Assembly (NCBI RefSeq): GCF_900166985.1
Contig: NZ_FUZK01000001.1
Coordinates: 541,288-605,287, forward strand
Origin: Acholeplasma oculi
Lineage (GTDB): Bacteria; Bacillota_I; Bacilli_A; Acholeplasmatales; Acholeplasmataceae
Length of the DNA: 64,000 nt
Reading direction: 5' to 3'
In this document: piece by piece, positions 1-8,582 of the stretch
Layout of the letters: each line of letters opens with the position of its first letter
Numbering within the stretch: position 1 is the first letter of the stretch
Program-made: the position numbers and the translations under genes
Notes under the pieces: generated by a model
Seen by the model: only the letters and a program-made list of their open reading frames with translations
What the model was told of the DNA's origin: nothing
The model's database searches: none

Positions 1-485
1 CTACTTGCAGGATCTACTCCATCGAGTGGTTCGTCCAAGATGTATAAATCCGTTTTTCTTCCAAAAACAAGTCCGAGTTGAACTTTTCCCTTTTGTCCTT
101 TAGATAATTGAGATAAGCGTTTATTTAATGGAATTTTAAATAATTCAATAATATGTTTTGCATCTTCGATGATGAAATCATCAAAAATATCATCAAACAT
201 TTTTAGTGCAGAGTTCACAGTTTGATTCATATCCAAATAGGATCTTTCTGGTAAAAAACTAATATGTTTCTTAAGATAAGGCTCCATTAATTTTCCATGA
301 ATATAGATTTTCCCCGTTGTTGGTTGAATGAGTCCATTAATTAATTTAATGAGTGTTGTTTTACCACTACCATTAGGTCCTAATAAACCAATCATTTGAT
401 TACTTAAGACTTCGAGTGAAACATCTTTTAATACAGCTTGGTTTTGATATATCTTCGTTAAGTTTTTAATTTCAAGTAAGCTCAT
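1..485 (-). CDS. ABC transporter ATP-binding protein, C-terminus beyond window
   Basis: Partial gene running off the left edge; about 161 N-terminal residues are visible. It reads as an ABC ATPase of the BcrA/YtrB kind that energises a two-part export or peptide transporter at the membrane. Visible motifs are Walker A GPNGSGKTT (about residues 36-44), a signature that deviates from LSGGQ (LSKGQKGK) and Walker B YILDEP. The ATG at 485 is preceded by a good GGAGGAT ribosome binding site. A perfect inverted repeat lies upstream at 506-548. The substrate is not deducible, and partner permeases would lie to the left, outside the window. Confidence 0.9.
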   Translation of the reverse strand, partial: MSLLEIKNLTKIYQNQAVLKDVSLEVLSNQMIGLLGPNGSGKTTLIKLINGLIQPTTGKIYIHGKLMEPYLKKHISFLPERSYLDMNQTVNSALKMFDDIFDDFIIEDAKHIIELFKIPLNKRLSQLSKGQKGKVQLGLVFGRKTDLYILDEPLDGVDPAS

Positions 486-505
486 TTTTGTTATCCTCCT
501 GAATG

Positions 506-548
506 TAATTATATCAAAAATGTTATCTCTTTTAGGTTGATATAATTA
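506..548. promoter_or_regulatory. Inverted repeat upstream of ABC ATPase gene (possible operator)
   Basis: TAATTATATCAA (506-517) and its exact reverse complement (537-548) are separated by 19 bases. The proximal arm contains a TATAAT-like -10 on the minus strand (508-513), 23 bases before the ABC ATPase start, with no good -35 in front. This fits a regulated weak promoter. ABC genes of this type are often controlled by GntR-family repressors, but no such gene is visible in the window, so the operator role is inference. Confidence 0.35.
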
Positions 549-627
549 TTTTAGAATCCAAATAGGTGCTTAAATTACGAATATGTGTCTGCATTTAGGG
601 GGTTTTTTGGTTAATTTTACTAACAAA

Positions 628-663
628 TAAAAAAGCGACCTCCTGACTAAAGGCCAGAAGGTC
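628..663 (-). terminator. Intrinsic terminator of the small RNA
   Basis: The 11-bp stem (653-663 with 637-647) allows only two G-U pairs, has a 5-nt loop, and is followed on the minus strand by GC and six T. It would also stop read-through from topA. Confidence 0.85.
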
Positions 664-726
664 ATTAAAGGGGATTTGTGTACTAAGTACACTAATAGGG
701 GATAAGTAGCACCCATCGCTGGATGC
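628..726 (-). ncRNA. Candidate small regulatory RNA, about 99 nt, with own promoter and terminator
   Basis: A transcript starting near 726 would be about 99 nt. It holds a 5' hairpin GCATCC/GGGTGC, then a C-rich single-stranded stretch ATCCCCTATTA, a 7-bp hairpin GTGTACT/AGTACAC, a second C-rich stretch ATCCCCTTTAA, and an intrinsic terminator. There is no credible ORF in it. Two repeats of a UCCCCU motif in loops recall RsaE/RoxS-type RNAs of Firmicutes, which pair with Shine-Dalgarno regions. This is a resemblance in architecture, not a demonstrated homology. It lies downstream of topA on the same strand. Confidence 0.6.
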
Positions 727-732
727 ATGTTC

Positions 733-761
733 ATTATATTCTAATTGATTTTAGGTGTAAA
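733..761 (-). promoter_or_regulatory. Near-consensus promoter of the small RNA
   Basis: TTTACA (756-761), 17-base spacer, TATAAT (733-738) on the minus strand. It lies just after the topA stop codon, and its only downstream target before the terminator is the small RNA. Confidence 0.8.
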
Positions 762-794
762 GTTATTTGCGTAAGTATGTTTAGAATACCATAA

Positions 795-2582
795 TTAATT
801 TTCGAAGGGTTCAATATGCTTACATTTAGGAAATCCAGTACAGCCATAGAACTGTCCATATTTAGACTTTCTAATTGCGAGTGGCTTTCCACAAAGTGGA
901 CATATTTTATCTGAAATCACTGGTTTGATTCTTTCTAATTGTTGATCCGCTTTTTCTAATAACGGGACAAATCGTTGATAGAAATCTTTTAACAGTTCAA
1001 CACCATTAACAGAACCTTCAGCAATCATATCCAGTTCATTTTCCATACGAGATGTATAATCAGTATTCATGATATCGCTGAAATAAGTATTTAATGTATC
1101 AACAGTTAGAATACCTTGTTCTGTCGGTTTAAATCTCTTTTCTTCAACCGTAACATAATCTCTTGACTTTAATGTCTTAATAATTGTTGCATAGGTGGAT
1201 GGTCTTCCAATACCTTTAGATTCTAAATCCTTAATTAAAGATGCTTCATTATATCTAGCAGGTGGCATCGTTACTTTTTCAATAGATTCAACTAAGTCAG
1301 ATTCTAATCTGTCACCAACTTGATATGGAGGTAAGATTTTATCTTTACTCTTATCTGTTACGACTTTCAAGTACCCATCAAAGATTTGTTGACTACCATC
1401 AAGTTCATAGATGTTTCCACCAGCATCCAGTTTAACTTTCTTCAAGTTGAAGATAGCAGGTGCCATTAAGGACCCTAATGCACGTTCATAAATCCTTTTG
1501 TATAGTTTAAACTGATCTTTGCTTAAATATTGTTCAACTCTTTGTGGCGTTAAATGTAGGTCTGTTGGTCTGATTGCTTCATGGGCATCTTGTTGAGAGT
1601 CTTTTTTATTCGTTTTATAATGACCTAAATATTTTTTACCGAAATGTTCTTCAATATATTTATTAGCAGGATCTACAAACTCTTTACTTAAACGATCAGA
1701 ATCCGTTCTCATATAAGTGATTAACCCAATGAGTTCTCCTTCTATATCTATACCTTGATAAAGTTCAGATGCAATTTGCATCGTTCTAGCAGAACTCATT
1801 GAAAGTGAATTCACTGCATCTTGAAGTAAGGTTGATGTAATAAATGGAGGTTTTGCATTTCTCTTACTCTCTTTTTCATCAATACTAATGATTGTAAATG
1901 GATTTTTAGAAGTTTCTAAGATTTGATTAGCTTCTTCTAACTTAATCTTATAATCTTTAGGAATGATATATTCTGCTCTTAAATCACCAAAATGAGCATG
2001 AATTGTATAATATGTTTCTGGAACAAATGCTAAAATTTCTTTTTCAAGTTCTACAATGAGTTTTAATGCAACACTTTGTACACGACCAGCAGATTGAGAT
2101 TTAATCTTGTTTCGTAAGAATTTAGATAATTTAAACCCAATGATTCTATCTAGTATACGTCTAGATTCTTGAGAATTTACCAATCCTTTATCAATTGTTC
2201 TTTTTTGATTGATTGCTTCTAATACAGCAGGTTTTGTAATTTCTTTAAATATAATACGATTTTTTTCCTCAATATCTAAATCAAGAACTTGAGCTAAATG
2301 CCAAGCAATCGCTTCTCCCTCTCTATCGGGGTCGGTAGCTAGTAAAACTTCTTTACCTTTAGTTTTTTTAATTAAATCTTTGATGAGTGTAGCTTTTCCT
2401 TTAATGACTTTATAGGTAGGCTCAAACGTATCTAAAACATTAACGCCTAGTCCGTCCACACCAGAGGTTGCTAAATCTCTAATATGTCCAACAGACGACA
2501 AAACAGTTACTTTATTGTCAAAGTAACTTGAAATGGTTTTAGATTTAGCTGGAGATTCTACAATTATGACTAAGTCTTTCAT
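795..2582 (-). CDS. topA: DNA topoisomerase I
   Basis: Type IA topoisomerase that relaxes negative supercoils by cutting one DNA strand. The TOPRIM domain carries VESPAKSKT near residue 8 and ATDPDREGE near 82-90. The catalytic tyrosine is Y290 in LITYMRTDS. The C-terminus has a single C4 zinc finger (C561, C564, C581, C587), so at 595 residues it is shorter than Bacillus TopA, which has more C-terminal zinc elements. The start has a GAGG ribosome binding site and its own promoter (2617-2644). The gene is monocistronic, and transcription can run to the terminator at 628-663. Confidence 0.97.
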   Translation of the reverse strand: MKDLVIIVESPAKSKTISSYFDNKVTVLSSVGHIRDLATSGVDGLGVNVLDTFEPTYKVIKGKATLIKDLIKKTKGKEVLLATDPDREGEAIAWHLAQVLDLDIEEKNRIIFKEITKPAVLEAINQKRTIDKGLVNSQESRRILDRIIGFKLSKFLRNKIKSQSAGRVQSVALKLIVELEKEILAFVPETYYTIHAHFGDLRAEYIIPKDYKIKLEEANQILETSKNPFTIISIDEKESKRNAKPPFITSTLLQDAVNSLSMSSARTMQIASELYQGIDIEGELIGLITYMRTDSDRLSKEFVDPANKYIEEHFGKKYLGHYKTNKKDSQQDAHEAIRPTDLHLTPQRVEQYLSKDQFKLYKRIYERALGSLMAPAIFNLKKVKLDAGGNIYELDGSQQIFDGYLKVVTDKSKDKILPPYQVGDRLESDLVESIEKVTMPPARYNEASLIKDLESKGIGRPSTYATIIKTLKSRDYVTVEEKRFKPTEQGILTVDTLNTYFSDIMNTDYTSRMENELDMIAEGSVNGVELLKDFYQRFVPLLEKADQQLERIKPVISDKICPLCGKPLAIRKSKYGQFYGCTGFPKCKHIEPFEN

Positions 2583-2616
2583 GTGTTTTCCTCTTTTATT
2601 TTTTGATACTTCATCA

Positions 2617-2644
2617 ATTATATATGTTTAATTTTTGATGTCAA
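2617..2644 (-). promoter_or_regulatory. topA promoter
   Basis: TTGACA (2639-2644), 16-base spacer, TATAAT (2617-2622) on the minus strand, ending 35 bases before the topA start. Confidence 0.75.
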
Positions 2645-2711
2645 GTATATCATTTTAAAATAAAAGCATTCTATATAATATATTTATATAGAAGAAAATT
2701 ATCGCTTTTTT

Positions 2712-2745
2712 AAAAGATAAAACCATGATTTCACACGGTTTTATC
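2712..2745 (-). terminator. rnhB terminator overlapping the coding end
   Basis: A perfect 9-bp stem GATAAAACC/GGTTTTATC (2737-2745 with 2716-2724) with a 12-nt loop is followed by TTTT on the minus strand. The 5' arm lies inside the last codons of rnhB and the loop holds its TGA stop. Confidence 0.7.
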
Positions 2746-3342
2746 GTTCATAATTTGATAAACTGGTTTATAACTTTTTCTATGTATTGGTGTTATACCA
2801 TACTTTTTTAATGCTTCTAGATGCATCTTTGTTCCATATCCTTGATGTTTAATAAATCCATATTCCGGATAAATTTGATCATACATCATCATCAATTCAT
2901 CACGTTTTGTTTTAGCTATAATACTTGCAGCTGCAATCGAAATGGATAAACTGTCACCATGTTTTAAAGAAAGATGTGGTAAGTCTCCTATATACATATA
3001 ATCCGTTAAAATAAAATCAGGTTGAATTTTTAGATTCTTAACAGCAAGAATCATTGCTTCTCTAGATGCTTCTAGAATATTAATTTCATCAATTCGATTA
3101 GAATCTATGACCGAAATAGAAATGGATAATGCATGTTGTTCAATCAAAAGTCTTAAACGGTCTCGTTCTTTTTTGCTTAATTTTTTAGAATCATTAATCG
3201 ATTCATCATAAAAATCAATGGGTAAAATGACAGCAGCAGCAACCACCGGTCCCGCCAATGGACCACGTCCTGCTTCATCAACTCCACAAATAAACTGATA
3301 ACCTAAATCATGATACTTACGCTCATAAAGTTGTCTGGTCAT
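2731..3342 (-). CDS. rnhB: Ribonuclease HII
   Basis: Removes RNA from RNA-DNA hybrids and single ribonucleotides misinserted in DNA. The acidic active site is visible in CGVDEAGRGPLAGPV near the N-terminus, LTDYMYIGD in the middle, and the helix AASIIAKTKRDEL. At 203 residues it has the usual length. The ATG at 3342 is preferred over an in-frame TTG six bases upstream; the ribosome binding site is weak for both, and the start lies inside the end of rbgA, which suggests translational coupling. It is the last gene of an operon (membrane protein)-ftsK-rbgA-rnhB and ends with TGA, showing that UGA is a stop here. Confidence 0.96.
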   Translation of the reverse strand: MTRQLYERKYHDLGYQFICGVDEAGRGPLAGPVVAAAVILPIDFYDESINDSKKLSKKERDRLRLLIEQHALSISISVIDSNRIDEINILEASREAMILAVKNLKIQPDFILTDYMYIGDLPHLSLKHGDSLSISIAAASIIAKTKRDELMMMYDQIYPEYGFIKHQGYGTKMHLEALKKYGITPIHRKSYKPVYQIMNDKTV

Positions 3343-4183
3343 GATCAAAACTAAGAGGTCCTAACATACGATTTCTAGTATCTTTTAAGAGTGTTTGATA
3401 AACTCTATCATAATCGGTAAAGCCACCCTTTAAAAGGGCTCCTTGTTTTTCTGCAATAAGATCCATAATTTCCACTTCAGTTAATGCATCAATATTCTCA
3501 AGTTGATATCTTTCCATCAAACGTTTTGGATAAAACTTTTTTAAATAATTAATCAAATATAAAACAACCTCATTAATTGGTAATGTATCATCCTTAATAG
3601 CACCTGTACAAGCAAGTGCAAATCCTACTTTTTCATCATCAAATTTAGGCCATAATACACCTGGTGTATCCAGTAACTCAAAATGTGGATTAATTTTAAT
3701 CCATTGTTGTGATTTGGTAACACCTGGTTTATTTGCTGTATTTGCAACTTTTTTGGAAACCATCTTATTAATCAGTGTAGATTTTCCTACGTTAGGTATA
3801 CCTAAAATCATACCTCTTATGACTTTAAAAGTCATACCTTTGGCTTGAGCTCTTTCAATCTTATCTTTTAGTATTTCTTTACTTCTTGAATATATCTTAT
3901 CGACATTAAATCCATTATTACTATTAATGAGTAATGTATAAAAACCCATATCTTCATAATACTTAATCCAATAATCAAGTGTTTTTCTATCTGATAGATC
4001 GATTTTATTAAAAAGTAAAAGTGTTGGTTTGTCACCAACAATTTTTAAGATTTCTGGATTCATACTACTAAATGGTAATCTTGCATCCACCAGTAAATAG
4101 ACGATATCCATCAGTTTAATTTTTTCTTTGATTTCCCTTAAGGACTTAAACATATGTCCTGGGAACCATTGGACTTGTTTCAT
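3323..4183 (-). CDS. rbgA: Ribosome biogenesis GTPase RbgA (YlqF)
   Basis: Circularly permuted GTPase needed for late assembly of the 50S ribosomal subunit. The permuted order is visible: G4 motif NKID (59-62) comes first, then G1 GIPNVGKS (128-135), then G3 DTPG (172-175). The N-terminal VQWFPGHM is typical of the family. At 286 residues it matches B. subtilis RbgA. Its ATG overlaps the ftsK stop by 4 bases (ATGA), so it is translationally coupled to ftsK. rbgA next to rnhB is also the Bacillus arrangement. Confidence 0.96.
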   Translation of the reverse strand: MKQVQWFPGHMFKSLREIKEKIKLMDIVYLLVDARLPFSSMNPEILKIVGDKPTLLLFNKIDLSDRKTLDYWIKYYEDMGFYTLLINSNNGFNVDKIYSRSKEILKDKIERAQAKGMTFKVIRGMILGIPNVGKSTLINKMVSKKVANTANKPGVTKSQQWIKINPHFELLDTPGVLWPKFDDEKVGFALACTGAIKDDTLPINEVVLYLINYLKKFYPKRLMERYQLENIDALTEVEIMDLIAEKQGALLKGGFTDYDRVYQTLLKDTRNRMLGPLSFDHDQTTL

Positions 4184-6246
4184 TTAATACCTGCTTTATC
4201 TAATATTTCACTTAGTTCTTGAATTGTTACTAAAACTTCTCTTGCTTTAGTACCTTGTGTACTGGATACTATTCCATATTGTTCTAAAAGAGTTACTAAC
4301 TTTTGAGCACGGTTAAACCCAATATTATACTCTTTTTGAATACCATTAATTGAACAGTTGTTTTCCATAACAACATACTCAGCAACTAAAGCAAATAAGT
4401 CATCATCAATAGTTTCTCTGCTTTGATTAATTATCTTTAAATCTTCATGTTTTAATATATAATTTGGTTCAGACTGTGATCGTATAAAATCAATAACAGA
4501 ATCAATTTCTTTATCTGAAATAAAAGCACCTTGTAAACGAATTGGTCTTTCTGTTTCTTTTAACAACATGTCACCACGTCCTAATAACTGTTCAGCACCC
4601 GCACCATCAAGAATAGTCGTTGAATCCGTAAAACTAGAAACTTTAAATGCAATTCTTGTTGGAATATTGGACTTAATTGTACCTCTTATAACATCGACAG
4701 TTGGTCTTTGTGTAGCAACCAATAGATGAATACCTGCTGCTCTAGCTTTTTGAGTGATACGTTGTATCGCATCCTCAACATCATGTGCTGCAGCCATCAT
4801 TAAATCAGCCAATTCATCAATTACAACAACAATTAATGGCATTTTAGCTTCATCAACAAAACCTTTTCTAACATTATCATTAAAACTCTTAAGATCTCTA
4901 GATCTTGTTTGAGCAAATTTTTGATAACGACTTTCCATTTCATTAACAACCCAATTTAAAGCTGTAGCTGCCATTTTGGGGTCTGTAATAACAGGTGTAA
5001 TCAAATGTGGTAAATCATTATAAGGTGTTAACTCAACCATTTTTGGATCGATTAAAATAAGTTTTAAATCTTCAGGTTTATTCTTTAACAATAAGGAAAT
5101 AAGTATCGTGTTCACACATACTGATTTACCAGAACCTGTACCACCTGCTATCAGTCCATGTGGCATTTTAGCGATATCAACAAAAATATTTGTTCCATCA
5201 ATATCTTCACCTAATGCAACTTTTAATGGATGGTCATGGTCTTCTAAGAACTCTTTTGTATCCACAACATTACCAAATGAGACAATTTCAGCAACTTTAT
5301 TCGGTACTTCAATACCCACATAAGGTTTACCTGGAATTGGCGCTTCAATACGAAGTGTTTTAGCAGCTAAACTCATCATTAAATTATCTTGAATATTTGT
5401 AACTCTTTTTACAGGAACACCCGGTTCTAATGAAATCTCATGACGTGTAACCGTTGGACCTTTTTTAGACTGTGCAACTTCACCTTCTACAGAGTGGTCC
5501 ATAAAGGTTTGATTAATCACTTCAACTTGTTCTAATAACCAAGCTGGTTTTTCATCCTTTTGTCGTTCACCCTTTTTTAATAATGTAATCGGAGGTAATA
5601 CATAGTTTTTATGCTTTTGTTCATAAACAACTTGTTTTCTAATTTGTGGGTCCACTTTTTCTGTAGGGCTCTTAATGGTTAGAGCTTCTTCCACTTCTCC
5701 AAAATTAGTTTTAACTTTAATATCTTTTTCTCTTCTATCATGTGTTTCTACTTTAATATCATTAAAATCTAAGTCATTATAAACTTGTCTGGTTTGCATC
5801 CAAGGAGGTAGTTCTTTTTGCTTCTCTTCTTCCATGAAAAATCTATCCATAGGTTTAGATATTTCTTTTTCGACTGGTTTTTCAACTTCTTTAATCTCTT
5901 TAGTTTGTTTATCTTTTTGATAAGAATCTACACCAAAAATTTCTTTCCTCGTTTTACTTGAAATAAGTGCATCATCAAACTCATAGTATTTACTACCATT
6001 TTTACTTGTCGCATCCACATCTGTCATTTTAGGTTTTGTTCTAAATGCATCATATTTCTTAACCTTATCGCCTATAACATGAACGACAAATGGCACATGA
6101 ATTTCATCTTTAACATCACTACCAAATAAAGGAGAAATAAACTTTTCCTTGACATATTTATGTTCTGACCTAATACCTTCTATTTTAGGTATTTGAGGAA
6201 TATGAAAGGCTTCTTCAATTTCTACGGATTTTTTACGTTTCTTCAT
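4180..6246 (-). CDS. FtsK/SpoIIIE-family DNA translocase, soluble (SftA-like)
   Basis: ATP-driven DNA pump that moves chromosome ends away from the division site. Residues about 200-610 form the motor, with Walker A AGGTGSGKS (368-375) and Walker B VVVIDELADLMM. The last ~60 residues are the winged-helix gamma domain that reads polar DNA sequences. Residues 1-200 are charged and low-complexity, with no transmembrane segments, unlike FtsK and SpoIIIE but like the soluble B. subtilis SftA. The preceding overlapping gene (6233-7015) encodes a single-span membrane protein, which could supply a membrane anchor; that is inference. Confidence 0.93.
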   Translation of the reverse strand: MKKRKKSVEIEEAFHIPQIPKIEGIRSEHKYVKEKFISPLFGSDVKDEIHVPFVVHVIGDKVKKYDAFRTKPKMTDVDATSKNGSKYYEFDDALISSKTRKEIFGVDSYQKDKQTKEIKEVEKPVEKEISKPMDRFFMEEEKQKELPPWMQTRQVYNDLDFNDIKVETHDRREKDIKVKTNFGEVEEALTIKSPTEKVDPQIRKQVVYEQKHKNYVLPPITLLKKGERQKDEKPAWLLEQVEVINQTFMDHSVEGEVAQSKKGPTVTRHEISLEPGVPVKRVTNIQDNLMMSLAAKTLRIEAPIPGKPYVGIEVPNKVAEIVSFGNVVDTKEFLEDHDHPLKVALGEDIDGTNIFVDIAKMPHGLIAGGTGSGKSVCVNTILISLLLKNKPEDLKLILIDPKMVELTPYNDLPHLITPVITDPKMAATALNWVVNEMESRYQKFAQTRSRDLKSFNDNVRKGFVDEAKMPLIVVVIDELADLMMAAAHDVEDAIQRITQKARAAGIHLLVATQRPTVDVIRGTIKSNIPTRIAFKVSSFTDSTTILDGAGAEQLLGRGDMLLKETERPIRLQGAFISDKEIDSVIDFIRSQSEPNYILKHEDLKIINQSRETIDDDLFALVAEYVVMENNCSINGIQKEYNIGFNRAQKLVTLLEQYGIVSSTQGTKAREVLVTIQELSEILDKAGIK

Positions 6247-7015
6247 GTTGATCCTTATCCTCCTTTAAACTATTTTCTATATCTTTGTAAATTTCTTCAA
6301 TACCTGAATTTAATTCTTTATCTTGATTAAATACTTTCTTAGAATAAATCTTATATGTTTCTTCACCAGTTAATGATATGACTACTAATCCTAGTTTTAT
6401 CATTATGACTTGAGTCACATTATCTAAGACTAATCTCCTAAACCAATAGATTGGATTGACAACATTTAATACCAACATCGTCTGTTTAAAAATTTCATTA
6501 ACTTTGAATTTATTAGTTGCTTTAACCAATAAATTGTTATCAAGTTTAACTTTAGCATCATTTAATGTAATCAATCTTCTTAATGTTAAACCTTTAAACA
6601 TTTTTAAGATTGGTTTATTTAATAATTCATCAAATCGATTGGACACATATCTTAATAAGACAAGTGATTCATCCAAAGATAATTCTAGATATGGATACTT
6701 ACTTCTAGGATAAAACTTAGTTGCAATATCATTTCCCAGTTCAAGACTTACATTCAGTAAATGTTGGCCATATCCCACAGAGTCTCTAACATCTTTTTGC
6801 TTAAATAATTTATGTGCATCATTAATCAACCATTTGATCTCTAATTCATCAATATCTTCTTCTTGTACTTTATTACGTTTCATATCTTTATTCAGTGATT
6901 TTAAGACTGCCACTAAATACCAAAGTGTAACAAGAATTAAAGTAAATAAAGCTCCTGAAAAAAAGGTAATCAACCAACCAATATCAATTTTTATAAATCC
7001 TAAATCAAAAATCAT
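6233..7015 (-). CDS. Membrane-anchored protein of unknown function, upstream of ftsK
   Basis: Not recognised. The 260-residue protein has one hydrophobic segment near residues 10-35, then a charged cytoplasmic part rich in Leu, Asn and Lys with a second mildly hydrophobic patch near 190-215 (NPIYWFRRLVLDN and following). The ATG at 7015 is preferred over a GTG four codons earlier because AGGAAG sits at the right distance from it. It overlaps ftsK by 14 bases and is the first gene of the operon; a TATAAT -10 lies at 7042-7047. A role with the translocase is only suggested by position. Confidence 0.75.
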   Translation of the reverse strand: MIFDLGFIKIDIGWLITFFSGALFTLILVTLWYLVAVLKSLNKDMKRNKVQEEDIDELEIKWLINDAHKLFKQKDVRDSVGYGQHLLNVSLELGNDIATKFYPRSKYPYLELSLDESLVLLRYVSNRFDELLNKPILKMFKGLTLRRLITLNDAKVKLDNNLLVKATNKFKVNEIFKQTMLVLNVVNPIYWFRRLVLDNVTQVIMIKLGLVVISLTGEETYKIYSKKVFNQDKELNSGIEEIYKDIENSLKEDKDQHEET

Positions 7016-7078
7016 GAATAAGTTCACTTCCTTTTACATAAATTATACTATATTTTCATCATTATTTAACTTATAAAC

Positions 7079-7107
7079 TTGTTTACACTCCTACATTATG
7101 CGATAAT
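7079..7107 (+). promoter_or_regulatory. Promoter of the HAD phosphatase gene
   Basis: TTGTTT (7079-7084), 17-base spacer, GATAAT (7102-7107), 29 bases before the start codon. Confidence 0.55.
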
Positions 7108-7136
7108 GGATAGAACAAAGTATAAGGAGTGACAAG

Positions 7137-7952
7137 ATGGAAAAATATTTAATCGCTATCGATCTAGATGGCACACTTTTAAATTCAAATTCTGAAGTAC
7201 CAGATAAAAACAAAGAAGTTCTTAATAAGTTAGTAGATTTAGGGCATATGGTTGTATTAGCAACAGGAAGACCCTATCACGCAACGATTGATATCTATAA
7301 TTATATTGGACTCAATACACCTTTAATCACAGATAACGGTGGAAATATTAGAGAACCTAAGAATCCTAATTTTCAAATTGTCACAGATGGTATTCCTGTG
7401 TTAGTTTCACATGATATATTTAATTATACTAAACCACATTTAGTATCTGCGTTTTATTCTTTTGGTGATCATGTTTATGCATATCAATATTTAGACCGTC
7501 TCCATAAAATCTTTATGGGTAGTCAAAAAGCTAAAATCATTCATACTGAATTTGACCAATATCACCACGAACCTACTGGAATGATTTATTTAGTTTCAAA
7601 TGAGTTCACAAATTCTTTTGAAGACTTCTTAAAGACAAAATATAAAGAGGAAGTTTCATTTAGATTATGGGGTAGTGATTCTAAACATAGTATTTATGAA
7701 TTATATAAATACAACTCATCAAAATTATCTGCAATAGAGTGGGTGCGCTACCATTATAATATAAAGCATGAGCATACGATTGCTTTCGGAGATGGTTTAA
7801 ATGATATCGAAATGATTCAAGGTGTTGCAAGAGGTATTGCTATGCCTAATGGTATTGCTGAATTAAAAGCTGTGGCTAAAGAAATTTTACCACTGGATAA
7901 TGATCAATGTGGTGTAGGTTTATATTTAGAGAAATTCTTTAATTTAAAATAA
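7137..7952 (+). CDS. Cof-type HAD-superfamily sugar/nucleotide phosphatase
   Basis: Haloacid dehalogenase phosphatase of the Cof (IIB) subfamily, cytoplasmic. Motif I is AIDLDGTLLN (residues about 7-16), motif II lies in VLATGRP, and motif IV is FGDGLNDIEMI with the metal-binding aspartates. The cap domain between motifs II and III is the C2B type. At 271 residues it has the usual length. The start has an AAGGAG ribosome binding site. It stands alone, convergent with recX. The physiological substrate cannot be read from the sequence; this family hydrolyses sugar phosphates, PLP or FMN. Confidence 0.92.
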   Translation: MEKYLIAIDLDGTLLNSNSEVPDKNKEVLNKLVDLGHMVVLATGRPYHATIDIYNYIGLNTPLITDNGGNIREPKNPNFQIVTDGIPVLVSHDIFNYTKPHLVSAFYSFGDHVYAYQYLDRLHKIFMGSQKAKIIHTEFDQYHHEPTGMIYLVSNEFTNSFEDFLKTKYKEEVSFRLWGSDSKHSIYELYKYNSSKLSAIEWVRYHYNIKHEHTIAFGDGLNDIEMIQGVARGIAMPNGIAELKAVAKEILPLDNDQCGVGLYLEKFFNLK

Positions 7953-7964
7953 ATCGTTAAATAA

Positions 7965-8013
7965 AAAGTAACCCATTAGTTCCTCAGGTGGAAAAGGTGG
8001 GTTACTTTTTTTT
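7965..8013. terminator. Bidirectional terminator between HAD gene and recX
   Basis: An 11-bp perfect stem AAAGTAACCCA/TGGGTTACTTT (7965-7975, 7998-8008) has T-runs on both strands. It serves the plus-strand HAD gene and the minus-strand secA operon that ends with recX. Confidence 0.85.
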
Positions 8014-8015
8014 AT

Positions 8016-8582
8016 TTATGATAAATGCATGAGACTTTGAATACTGGATTCATTAAATCCTTTGGATACTAAATATCGGTATATTTTTTCCTGTTTTTTA
8101 GGATATACTTCTTTTTCATATTTTTTATATGCAATTGATAATTGTTTTTTTAAAGGTATAAGTTCATCATATGAAGAAAGTATCCATTCAATGTCTTTTT
8201 CTTCAAATTTGTAAAATCTTAATTTAGACTCAAGCATCAAATAAGAAAAATCTTTTCTTGCAAGTGCTAAAATCATTTTTTTATCATCAATCCAACGTTC
8301 TTTTTTTAAACGCATAATCAAATCATAAGTATTTTCCATACCTTGAGCATTCAAATACTCAATCATTTGATTTTCAGATTTACCATAACTTGCAAATCTT
8401 AGAGCTTTTTGATACATTTTTTCTTTGAAATTTTCTTTCTCTAAATCAATATCTTGATTAAATTCCTGTCCTGGTAGTAATCGGTATTTAACAATTGTAT
8501 CTTCTAAAACAAGGTGTTTTTCACCGTTATCAAGCGTTATTTGATATTTATTTTTGAGTTTTCTAATTTCAACGATTTTCAT
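8016..8582 (-). CDS. recX: Regulatory protein RecX
   Basis: Small helical protein that modulates RecA filaments. The 188-residue sequence shows the repeated three-helix pattern of the family, ending in KIYRYLVSKGFNESSI, which is typical of the last RecX repeat. Its start overlaps the yitT-like stop by 4 bases and it ends the operon nudix-secA-prfB-yitT-recX before a bidirectional terminator. recA itself is not in the window. Confidence 0.85.
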   Translation of the reverse strand: MKIVEIRKLKNKYQITLDNGEKHLVLEDTIVKYRLLPGQEFNQDIDLEKENFKEKMYQKALRFASYGKSENQMIEYLNAQGMENTYDLIMRLKKERWIDDKKMILALARKDFSYLMLESKLRFYKFEEKDIEWILSSYDELIPLKKQLSIAYKKYEKEVYPKKQEKIYRYLVSKGFNESSIQSLMHLS

